In this document: positions 1 through 5,418 of the stretch, in pieces
Layout: each line of letters begins with the position of its first letter
Numbering within the stretch: position 1 is the first letter of the stretch
Assembly: GCA_017625275.1 (NCBI GenBank)
Contig: JAGALI010000163.1
Span: forward strand, 1 to 5,418
From: Clostridia bacterium
GTDB taxonomy: Bacteria; Bacillota; Clostridia; Oscillospirales; CAG-272
Length of the DNA: 5,418 nucleotides
Direction of reading: 5' to 3'
Program-made: the position numbers and the translations under genes
The notes under the pieces: model-generated
What the model was told of the DNA's origin: nothing
Database searches by the model: none
What the model saw: the letters and a program-made list of their open reading frames with translations, nothing else

Positions 1-674
1 GCGTTTGCACAAAGATTATTGAAAGAAATACAACAATCCCTGTAAAGAAGAGTCAGGTATTCTCAACTGCAGCAGATAACCAAACCTCAGTTCAAATCCA
101 TGTTCTTCAGGGTGAAAGAGAAATGGCATCTGGCAACACAACACTTGGCATGTTCTCACTTGACGGAATTGCACCAGCACCAAGAGGTATCCCACAAATC
201 GAGGTTACCTTTGATATTGACGCAAATGGTATCGTAAATGTATCTGCAACCGACAAGGGCACAGGTAAGGAGCAGCATATCACAATCACCTCATCAACCA
301 ATATGAGCCAAGAGGATATTGATAAGGCTGTAAAAGAGGCTGAAAAGTATGCAGAGGAGGATAAGAAGGCAAAAGAGGCTGTTGAAACAAAGAACCACGC
401 TGAAAACCTTATTTTCCAATGTGAAAAGTCACTTAACGATATCGGCGACAAGGCAACTGACGACGAGAAGAAGCCTGTAAAGGACGCTATCGAAAAGCTT
501 AAGGAAACAATCAAGGGTGGCGATGTAGAGGCAATCAAGGCTGATATGGAGGCACTTGAAAAGTCCTTCTACCCAATCGCTGAAAAGCTTTATGCACAGT
601 CTGCACCAAACGCTGATCCAAATGGAGCACAGGCTGGCGAAAGCCCTGATTTCGAGGATAAGACAGAAAACTAA
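1..674 (+). CDS. dnaK: Molecular chaperone DnaK (Hsp70), C-terminal part, 5' end outside the window
   Basis: This is the last 223 residues of the Hsp70 chaperone DnaK, read from base 3 to the TAA at 672-674. DnaK binds exposed hydrophobic peptides in an ATP-driven cycle in the cytoplasm, with DnaJ and GrpE as partners. The ATPase domain is missing because the window starts late. What remains begins in the beta-sandwich substrate-binding domain (fragment residues about 1-97), with the family hallmarks [25 protein letters not shown] and NPAPRG-like [18 protein letters not shown]. An alpha-helical lid rich in Lys and Glu follows (about 101-205), then a short linker with Asn, Gly and Ala and an acidic end (DFEDKTEN). 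The ATG at 123 is an internal Met, not the start, because clear DnaK sequence continues upstream in the same frame. dnaJ follows 64 bases downstream. The hrcA/grpE genes and any CIRCE operator would lie to the left and are not visible. Confidence 0.98.
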   Translation, partial: VCTKIIERNTTIPVKKSQVFSTAADNQTSVQIHVLQGEREMASGNTTLGMFSLDGIAPAPRGIPQIEVTFDIDANGIVNVSATDKGTGKEQHITITSSTNMSQEDIDKAVKEAEKYAEEDKKAKEAVETKNHAENLIFQCEKSLNDIGDKATDDEKKPVKDAIEKLKETIKGGDVEAIKADMEALEKSFYPIAEKLYAQSAPNADPNGAQAGESPDFEDKTEN

Positions 675-688
675 AAAATAACTGCCAT

Positions 689-716
689 TTGGGAATTCGC
701 TACGGCGAATTCCTAA
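689..716 (+). promoter_or_regulatory. Intercistronic hairpin with UACG tetraloop between dnaK and dnaJ
   Basis: The arms 692-700 (GGAATTCGC) and 705-713 (GCGAATTCC) are perfect inverted repeats of 9 bp around the loop TACG at 701-704. The stem extends outward through one G-T pair and two T-A pairs to 689 and 716. In RNA the closing C-G pair with UACG makes a cUACGg tetraloop, a member of the very stable UNCG class. No T-run follows (the next bases are TGTGCG), so it does not look like an ordinary rho-independent terminator. A role in protecting or processing the dnaK message, or in lowering dnaJ expression relative to dnaK, is inferred from position and structure. Confidence 0.75.
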
Positions 717-738
717 TGTGCGTTAGATAGGTATTGTT

Positions 739-1878
739 ATGGCAGATAAGAAAGATTTTTATGAAACTCTGGGCATAAGCAAGGGTGCAAGCGCAGACGA
801 GATTAAAAAGGCATATCGCTCTCTCGCAAAGAAGTATCACCCTGATATGAACCCAGGAGATAAGGATGCCGAGCAAAAATTCAAGGAAATCAACGAAGCA
901 TACGGAGTTCTCTCTGATGCCGATAAAAAGGCAAAATATGACGCCTACGGACACGCAGCCTTTGAGCAGGGTGGTGCAGGTGGCTATGGTGGAGGCTTTG
1001 GCGATTTTGGTGACTTTGGCGACATATTCTCAAACATATTCGGTGGGGGCTTTGGTTCCTCTCGCTCAAGCTCACGCAGGGCGAATATGGCAGTGAATGG
1101 TAGTGATATAAGCGCTCGCATTGTAATCTCATTTGAGGAGGCAGCCTTTGGCTGTAATAAGCAAATCTCCTTCAATAGAATAGAAAACTGTCCTGATTGT
1201 AAGGGCTCTGGCGCAGAAAAGGGAACAACCGTAGATAAGTGTGCTAAGTGCTCTGGAACAGGTAGAATAATGACACAACAGCGCACAATGTTCGGTGTAA
1301 TGCAGTCCGAAAGCGTGTGTCCTGACTGTCGTGGAACAGGAAAGAAAATCAAAAATCCTTGTAAGAACTGTAGTGGCAAGGGCATGATTAGAATTAAAAA
1401 GACCTACCCTGTGGATATTCCGGCAGGAATTGACGATGGCATGAGCTTTACCATTCGTGGACTTGGAAACGAGGGCAAGAATGGTGGAATAGCAGGAGAC
1501 CTTGTTGTTCAGGTATCAGTTCGTCCACACGCGATTTTTGAGCGTGATGGAAAGGATATTTATTGCGATGTTTCACTCAGCTATGCAGAGGCAGCGCTTG
1601 GCGCAAAGATAAAGATTCCAACCCTTGATGGTGAAATTGAATACGATATTCCAGAGGGAACACAGACAGACACCATCTTCACAATCAAGCAAAAGGGAAT
1701 TGTAGATGTCTATGGTAGAGGTTCAAAGGGAAATCTCTATGTAAAGGCAGTAGTTGAAACTCCAAGGAATTTGAGCGAGGAGCAGAAAAAGCTTCTTCGT
1801 GAATTTGCAAGCACCTGTGGCGATAAGAATCAATCGAAAAAGGGAAGCTTCTTTGATCGCTTCAAGAAACGAGGATAA
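739..1878 (+). CDS. dnaJ: Chaperone DnaJ (type I Hsp40)
   Basis: DnaJ is the cytoplasmic co-chaperone that delivers unfolded clients to DnaK and stimulates its ATPase. At 379 residues it has normal family length and full type I architecture. The J-domain (about 5-71) carries the catalytic HPD at 34-36. A Gly/Phe-rich linker (about 75-106) includes tandem GDF units, and a Ser/Arg stretch follows. The zinc domain has four CxxCxGxG motifs at residues 151-158, 168-175, 194-201 and 208-215. The C-terminal client-binding beta domains then include [19 protein letters not shown] and PTLDGE. The tail ends in a basic stretch (FKKRG). The ATG at 739 is chosen because the J-domain starts right after it; the ribosome binding site is weak (AGG at 729-731, 7-base spacing). 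The gene follows dnaK and abuts prmA, so it is cotranscribed. No frameshift or missing key residue is seen. Confidence 0.98.
   Translation: MADKKDFYETLGISKGASADEIKKAYRSLAKKYHPDMNPGDKDAEQKFKEINEAYGVLSDADKKAKYDAYGHAAFEQGGAGGYGGGFGDFGDFGDIFSNIFGGGFGSSRSSSRRANMAVNGSDISARIVISFEEAAFGCNKQISFNRIENCPDCKGSGAEKGTTVDKCAKCSGTGRIMTQQRTMFGVMQSESVCPDCRGTGKKIKNPCKNCSGKGMIRIKKTYPVDIPAGIDDGMSFTIRGLGNEGKNGGIAGDLVVQVSVRPHAIFERDGKDIYCDVSLSYAEAALGAKIKIPTLDGEIEYDIPEGTQTDTIFTIKQKGIVDVYGRGSKGNLYVKAVVETPRNLSEEQKKLLREFASTCGDKNQSKKGSFFDRFKKRG
1870..1878 (+). promoter_or_regulatory. prmA ribosome binding site inside the dnaJ 3' end
   Basis: GAGG at 1871-1874 lies within the final dnaJ codons, only four bases before the prmA ATG at 1879. 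The dnaJ stop TAA (1876-1878) directly abuts that ATG, with no intergenic base. The arrangement suggests translational coupling, with ribosomes finishing dnaJ restarting on prmA; the coupling itself is inferred. Confidence 0.6.
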
Positions 1879-2802
1879 ATGGATAATCAATGGATACAAA
1901 TTAAGGTTACCTCTAAGGTAGAAAACCTAGACCAGCTTTGCGCTGTTATGAGCATGCTCTCAAATGGGCTTCAAATAGAGGATTATTCTGACCTTGAGGA
2001 TAGAATACTCGACGGCGTTTATGGTGACCTAATTGATGAAAGCGTGCTAAACGCAGATAAAACAGTGGCATCTGTGTCGATTTATATGCCAGCAGATAAG
2101 CCAACAGAGTATTATACTATGTACTTAAATGAGCGTCTTGATGCTCTCGGCATCGAAAGGACAATGGAGTGTATATCGCTTTGCGAGGACGACTGGGCAA
2201 ACTCATGGAAGCAATACTATAAGCCAATCAAAATAGGCAAAAGGCTTGTGGTTGTTCCTATGTGGGAAAGGTATGATAGCGCAGAGAACGAGGTCATTGT
2301 AAAGATGGACCCAGGCATGGCATTTGGCACAGGAACCCATGAAACAACACGCCTTTGCGCGACACTTCTCGAAAGATATGTAACTGATAGCTCGGTTATG
2401 CTTGATGTCGGCTGTGGTAGTGGCATTTTGGCAATTTGTGCCTCGAAGCTCGGTGCGAAGCAGTGCTACGCCTATGATATCGACCCTGTTGCGGTAAAGG
2501 TAGCAAGGGAAAATGTCAAGGATAATGATGTTAGCAATATCGAATGTGGCGTTTCAGACCTTCTCGCAGGGGTAAAGGCTGGCAAATACGATGTTATCAC
2601 AGCAAATATAGTTGCAGATATCATTATTCGTCTGCTTCCCGATATTGGCAAATTTATGCACGAGAATACCCCACTTATTTTGTCTGGAATTATAGATGAA
2701 AGATGTGAGGATGTATATAAGTCGATAAAAGACAATGGATTTGAAATTGTCGAGGAAATCCATGAAAATGGCTGGTGCGCAATCACTGTAAAATGTAAAT
2801 AA
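1879..2802 (+). CDS. prmA: Ribosomal protein L11 methyltransferase PrmA
   Basis: PrmA uses S-adenosylmethionine to methylate amino groups of ribosomal protein L11 in the cytoplasm. The 307-residue product has the usual length for Firmicutes. Residues 1 to about 100 form the N-terminal L11-recognition domain. The conserved linker segment DDWANSWKQYYKPIKIG falls at about 104-120. The PrmA signature DPGMAFGTGTHETT is at 144-157. The SAM-binding motif I, LDVGCGSG, is at 175-182, followed by the acidic motif YDIDP near 199-203. The family's NIxA catalytic-site motif appears as NIVA at 243-246. The start is fixed by the abutting dnaJ stop and the N-terminal WIQIKV strand typical of the family. prmA is the last gene of the dnaK operon here and is followed after 16 bases by a terminator. 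The rsmE (16S rRNA methyltransferase) gene that often comes next in Firmicutes is not present. Confidence 0.96.
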   Translation: MDNQWIQIKVTSKVENLDQLCAVMSMLSNGLQIEDYSDLEDRILDGVYGDLIDESVLNADKTVASVSIYMPADKPTEYYTMYLNERLDALGIERTMECISLCEDDWANSWKQYYKPIKIGKRLVVVPMWERYDSAENEVIVKMDPGMAFGTGTHETTRLCATLLERYVTDSSVMLDVGCGSGILAICASKLGAKQCYAYDIDPVAVKVARENVKDNDVSNIECGVSDLLAGVKAGKYDVITANIVADIIIRLLPDIGKFMHENTPLILSGIIDERCEDVYKSIKDNGFEIVEEIHENGWCAITVKCK

Positions 2803-2818
2803 TTTGTGAACAAAATTT

Positions 2819-2864
2819 AAAACAAGGGACGGAGTGTCGATAACTCTGCCCCTTGTTTTTATTT
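2819..2864 (+). terminator. Rho-independent terminator of the dnaK-dnaJ-prmA operon
   Basis: The left arm 2819-2835 pairs with 2843-2859 over 17 positions, with one A-C mismatch (2829/2849) and one G-T wobble (2831/2847), around a 7-base loop at 2836-2842. The outer stem AAAACAAGGG pairs exactly with CCCTTGTTTT. The run TTTTTATTT (2856-2864) completes a classic intrinsic terminator. The A-run at the 5' base means a hairpin can also form on the other strand, but no gene converges from the right, so it serves prmA. Confidence 0.93.
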
Positions 2865-2888
2865 CACGCGCAAAGTGGAAATTTTTAT

Positions 2889-2917
2889 TTGACAGCCAAA
2901 TATTTACATGCTATAAT
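2889..2917 (+). promoter_or_regulatory. Consensus sigma-A promoter with extended -10
   Basis: The -35 hexamer TTGACA (2889-2894) and the -10 hexamer TATAAT (2912-2917) both match the vegetative consensus exactly and are separated by the ideal 17 bases. TG at 2909-2910 gives an extended -10 (TGCTATAAT). An A/T-rich stretch just upstream (about 2879-2888) could act as an UP element. Transcription would start near 2923-2925. It lies immediately after the prmA terminator. The first reading frame it meets lacks a start codon (see the remnant at 2938-3474), so its true client may be the leucine-rich-repeat gene at 3528. Promoter identity rests on sequence match; strength is inferred. Confidence 0.9.
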
Positions 2918-2937
2918 ATAGGTGTAAAACTATTTTA

Positions 2938-3474
2938 GAGGGCGAGGGCTATGTTGCACCATGTCCTAGTGACCCAATCATTGTACCAAAGGGCTACTCA
3001 GTTCCAACTGCAAACGTTGGCTACATTGGAATCAACGCAGGCTATGAAATTAAAGAACAGCTTTTCAATGATTATACAAGAATAAATAAAGTTACCGATT
3101 TTTCAATCAATATGTTCATGGTAAATAGCCAAATTAAGGATGAGGGAACTGGCGAAATGGTAAATATCTCCTCAATCTTAAATGGTGACACTCTTGAAAC
3201 AAATCTTAAGGGCTTTATGCTAGAGATAAAATCTCTCAGCTACAGCACAATTAGCATTGAAATAAGAGGCTTTGAGCAGAAGGAAGAGAACACAGGTAGC
3301 TACTATGAGCTAAAGCTTATCTCAGCTATAGTAATCAAATTGACAACTGCTGAGGGAACAACAACTCAGTTTATTCAATCTGAAATTCCAAACACCGATT
3401 GCGACACACTAAACCTTCATGGCTTTGACTTCAATCTTATAACTGCCGATGCAGTGTATAAGGCTCTATCCTAA
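2938..3474 (+). pseudogene. 5'-truncated paralogue of the downstream LRR protein (orphan C-terminal domain)
   Basis: Frame 1 is open from 2917 to the TAA at 3472-3474, about 180 codons, but contains no ATG, GTG or TTG before the ATG at 3112, which has no ribosome binding site. Residues encoded by 2968-3051 (PIIV..GYS.PTA.V.Y.GINAGY) match the end of the LRR protein at 5334-5417, 20 of 28 identical by hand alignment. It therefore looks like the C-terminal domain of a related secreted protein whose signal peptide and repeats have been lost. The remainder is a beta-rich stretch ending ADAVYKALS, without an LPxTG sorting signal or a hydrophobic anchor. The frame has no internal stop, so the truncation is recent or the domain is still kept. 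A short protein from 3112 (120 residues) cannot be excluded. I do not recognise a named family. The left boundary is approximate: truncation occurred somewhere between 2917 and 2968. Confidence 0.7.
2968..3051 (+). repeat. Imperfect direct repeat, copy 1 (C-terminal domain start)
   Basis: These 84 bases align without gaps to 5334-5417, about 65 of 84 positions identical by hand count. The longest shared runs are around CCAATCATTGTA and GGAATCAACGCAGGCTA. The copies lie 2366 bases apart in the same orientation and encode the same protein motif. Copy 2 is cut by the window end, so the full repeat is probably longer. Confidence 0.88.
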
Positions 3475-3527
3475 ATTAGTTTTCAATAAAAATAAAAAAT
3501 AAATATAAATTTTGAGAGGAAAAAATT
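3475..3527 (+). promoter_or_regulatory. A/T-rich spacer with strong ribosome binding site for the LRR gene
   Basis: The 53-base spacer is almost all A and T. GAGAGGA at 3514-3520 lies 7 bases before the ATG at 3528 and is a strong Shine-Dalgarno match that fixes the start. I see no hairpin or terminator after the remnant. A TATAAA at 3504-3509 has only a poor -35 partner (TTTCAA at 3481-3486) and would leave a leader of about ten bases, so a promoter here is doubtful. Confidence 0.8.
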
Positions 3528-5418
3528 ATGAAAAAGAAAATTTTTCTAATGCTAACAGTTATGGCATTGCTAGTATGCATTTTTGCTATTTCTGTAAGCG
3601 CGGCAACACCAAACAATGACGGTGAAGTCTTTGTGGCAGCCGACGGGACAACACTTGCGCTTTACGATACAGAGGGCAAGGCACTTGCTTGGTTCTATGA
3701 TTCCACAAAACGTGAATATGTTTCATATAGAGTAGGAACTGACTTCACATTTTCACTATCTAGTGGTAGAGAGCTACTTCCATCATCTGCAATTTCTGAT
3801 ACTGATGGTGATGCTAACACGACATTCCCTTACACAGTATCAAATATGATACTACTAAACGGTCGTGACTACAGTGCATTTACCTACATTAGTGGTACAT
3901 GGCAAAACCTTCCTATCCAGGCTATCTATGTAAGCAACACCTTCCGTTATATTAACAAGACATCATTTAATAATAATAACACATTGAAGGTTTTTGATAT
4001 ACCAAAGGATCATACAGGCTCCCTTCACATTGGTTGTGCCTTTGTTAAAGCAAATGCGCTTGAAAGCTTCTATATTCCAAAGGAGGCATATTTTGAGAGC
4101 ACATCTACCTTTGAGTACTCAACAGGGCTAAAGTCAGTTGAATTCCACGACGAGTGGACTGGAACACCACAGGGCTTCGAGTTTAATGGCTGTTCAGCAC
4201 TTGAGAATGTTAAGCTTCCAAGCACACTTAAAACTATTTCTAAATCAATGTTCCGTAATTGCACATCACTTGCGAGCATTAAAATCCCTTCAGGCGTTAC
4301 TACAATAGATGGTGAAGCTTTGCGTGCAGACCGTGCAGCATTTGGAGGTTGTACAGCTCTTAAGACAATTACAATTCCAGCAAGTGTAACCTTCATCGGT
4401 GGATACACTTTCTCAGGCTCAGGCCTTGAAACAATTACATTTGAGCCAAGAACTCTCGTATATGATAAGGATGGCAACCTAACAAACGGCTTGGATATGA
4501 GCCAATATGCAGCATTTGAAAACTGCAAGTCATTAAAGGAGCTTATTCTTCCCGAGGGTCTTACAAAGATTGGTAACTGCTTTGCAAAGAGCTGTAGTGC
4601 ACTTACAAAGCTATCTCTACCATCAACTCTTAGTGCATTAGATGGTAGCCAGCATTTTTATGACACAGCTCTTACAGAGGTTATCGGTCTTGAGAATACT
4701 CAATTGACATATTTATCTGACTCAATGTTTAGAGGCATTAAAACTTGGAAGCCTGAAGTGCTTAGACTTCCAAATACCTGCACAACACTCTACAGCTATG
4801 CTTTGGCAGACATTGGAGTGCAGACGCTTTATCTCGGTGCTTCATTTGTAGGTGTTGAGGGTAATCACCCACTTACAGGCTGTTCATCACTTACAACAGT
4901 TTACGCACCTGCAACAGCAACTGGCTTGTCCTTTGGTAACAGCGCTGTAAAAACTGTATATCTAACAACTACTGATGAAACTGCTATTTCTGCAATTTCA
5001 ACATCTACAGGATTCACTACAACCGTAACATTGGCTGACTATGAAGCTAACCCAAGCAACTATACCGGAAAGGTGATTATCACAGGCTACAATGTATGTA
5101 AGGCATTCTACAATGAGATTCACAACTACGGCGAAGTAAAAGACTGTACATCTGATGCAACCTGTGAGAGATGCCTCTTCGAGCTTGTTTCTGAGTTTAA
5201 TACCCACAACATGGTTGAAAGCGTTACTTATCCAAATGGCATTTTCGCAGCAGGCACATACAAGTGTGTATGCACAAATGCAAGCTATTGTACACAAGGC
5301 ACAGAGGAGCTTGAATATAACGCAGGCTCAGAAAGCGCTCCAATCATTGTAGCAGTTGGCTACTCAATTCCAACAGCTGCTGTTGACTACTTCGGAATCA
5401 ACGCAGGCTACCAAATCC
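3528..5418 (+). CDS. Secreted BspA-like leucine-rich-repeat protein, 3' end outside the window
   Basis: The open frame runs 630 codons from the ATG at 3528 to the window end with no stop. Residues 1-25 form a Sec signal peptide: KKK, a hydrophobic core, and a likely cleavage after VSA (23-25). Residues about 28-150 are an unrecognised N-terminal region. From about 151 to 483 come roughly fourteen irregular repeats of the BspA/LRR_5 type, clearest at 219-305 and 330-370, with the pattern FxxCxxLxxIxIPxxVxxI (for example CTSLASIKIPSGVTTI). A Cys/His-rich linker follows (C540, C546, C549, H560, C580, C582, C588). From about 5334 a domain shared with the remnant at 2938-3474 begins. By analogy about 140 more residues would follow. 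Such proteins are typically extracellular and often adhesive, but the ligand cannot be read from sequence. No lipobox is seen. The ribosome binding site is strong, and expression may come from the promoter at 2889. Confidence 0.93.
   Translation, partial: MKKKIFLMLTVMALLVCIFAISVSAATPNNDGEVFVAADGTTLALYDTEGKALAWFYDSTKREYVSYRVGTDFTFSLSSGRELLPSSAISDTDGDANTTFPYTVSNMILLNGRDYSAFTYISGTWQNLPIQAIYVSNTFRYINKTSFNNNNTLKVFDIPKDHTGSLHIGCAFVKANALESFYIPKEAYFESTSTFEYSTGLKSVEFHDEWTGTPQGFEFNGCSALENVKLPSTLKTISKSMFRNCTSLASIKIPSGVTTIDGEALRADRAAFGGCTALKTITIPASVTFIGGYTFSGSGLETITFEPRTLVYDKDGNLTNGLDMSQYAAFENCKSLKELILPEGLTKIGNCFAKSCSALTKLSLPSTLSALDGSQHFYDTALTEVIGLENTQLTYLSDSMFRGIKTWKPEVLRLPNTCTTLYSYALADIGVQTLYLGASFVGVEGNHPLTGCSSLTTVYAPATATGLSFGNSAVKTVYLTTTDETAISAISTSTGFTTTVTLADYEANPSNYTGKVIITGYNVCKAFYNEIHNYGEVKDCTSDATCERCLFELVSEFNTHNMVESVTYPNGIFAAGTYKCVCTNASYCTQGTEELEYNAGSESAPIIVAVGYSIPTAAVDYFGINAGYQI
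5334..5417 (+). repeat. Imperfect direct repeat, copy 2 (within the LRR gene)
   Basis: This is the counterpart of 2968-3051, same orientation and reading frame, encoding PIIV..GYS.PTA.V.Y.GINAGY. Most differences are single bases, many of them silent (for example ACT/ACA, TAT/TAC, ATT/ATC), which suggests the two copies diverged under protein-level constraint. The window ends inside this copy. Confidence 0.88.

Noticed and set aside
107..538. Long reverse-strand open frame of 143 residues opposite dnaK.
   Set aside because: Ser/Phe/Ile-rich product typical of the antisense of a Lys/Glu/Asp-rich gene. dnaK on the plus strand is certain.
984..1385. Reverse-strand open frame of 133 residues opposite dnaJ.
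   Set aside because: Pro-rich product mirrors the Gly-rich and zinc-motif codons of dnaJ. No ribosome binding site or recognisable domain.
2861..2890. Second weak hairpin with T-run after the prmA terminator (ATTTCAC paired with GTGGAAAT).
   Set aside because: Seven pairs with a bulge, largely A-T. The A/T stretch is better explained as the upstream part of the promoter at 2889.
2951..3085. Short frame of 44 residues starting at ATG 2951 behind AGAGGG at 2937-2942.
   Set aside because: It overlaps the remnant in another frame, its product (MLHHVLVTQS...) looks like nothing coherent, and the homology to the LRR protein lies in the other frame. The good-looking ribosome binding site is noted as a finding instead.
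3541..3602. Possible lipoprotein signal around Cys17 of the LRR protein.
   Set aside because: The residues before Cys are L-L-V, lacking the small residue expected at -1 of a lipobox. The signal peptide fits ordinary Sec cleavage near residue 25.
4070..4528. Reverse-strand open frame of 152 residues opposite the LRR gene.
   Set aside because: Shadow of the repeat codons. The plus-strand frame has signal peptide, ribosome binding site and LRR pattern.
4704..4732. TTGACA inside the LRR gene (4704-4709) and another at 3340-3345 as possible internal promoters.
   Set aside because: Neither has a TATAAT-like hexamer at 16-18 bases downstream.

Overview
The window reads as a chromosomal stretch of a low-to-moderate-GC Gram-positive bacterium, most probably a member of the Clostridia. 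The reasons are the dnaK-dnaJ-prmA gene order, the purine-rich ribosome binding sites (GAGG, GAGAGGA), a vegetative-type promoter matching consensus, and a secreted BspA-type leucine-rich-repeat protein of the kind common in gut Clostridia. The genus cannot be fixed from this sequence.

Region 1 (1-2864) is a conserved housekeeping and stress operon read left to right: the 3' end of dnaK, a 64-base gap holding a strong hairpin with a UACG tetraloop, complete dnaJ, and complete prmA, whose start codon directly abuts the dnaJ stop. A rho-independent terminator at 2819-2864 closes the operon. DnaK and DnaJ work together in protein folding. PrmA is the ribosomal protein L11 methyltransferase, which often sits beside dnaJ in Firmicutes. 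The rsmE gene that frequently follows prmA in that phylum is absent here.

Region 2 (2865-3527) is the unusual part. A sigma-A promoter that matches consensus exactly (TTGACA, 17-base spacer, TATAAT, plus an extended TG) fires into a reading frame with no start codon. That frame (about 2938-3474) encodes the C-terminal domain of a secreted protein. Its first part repeats, at about 77 percent nucleotide identity by hand count, the last 84 bases of the gene that fills the rest of the window. It is best read as a 5'-truncated paralogue of the neighbouring leucine-rich-repeat gene. I see no terminator between it and that gene, so the promoter may drive the neighbour through a leader of about 600 bases.

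Region 3 (3528-5418, running off the end) is a secreted BspA-like (LRR_5-type) leucine-rich-repeat protein. It has a Sec signal peptide, roughly fourteen irregular repeats, a Cys/His-rich linker, and the start of the same C-terminal domain found in the remnant. The window therefore crosses from core genome into a variable surface-protein locus. I found no RNA genes, CRISPR arrays or insertion sequences. The most unusual element is the promoter plus orphan-domain arrangement, not a recognisable new enzymatic system.
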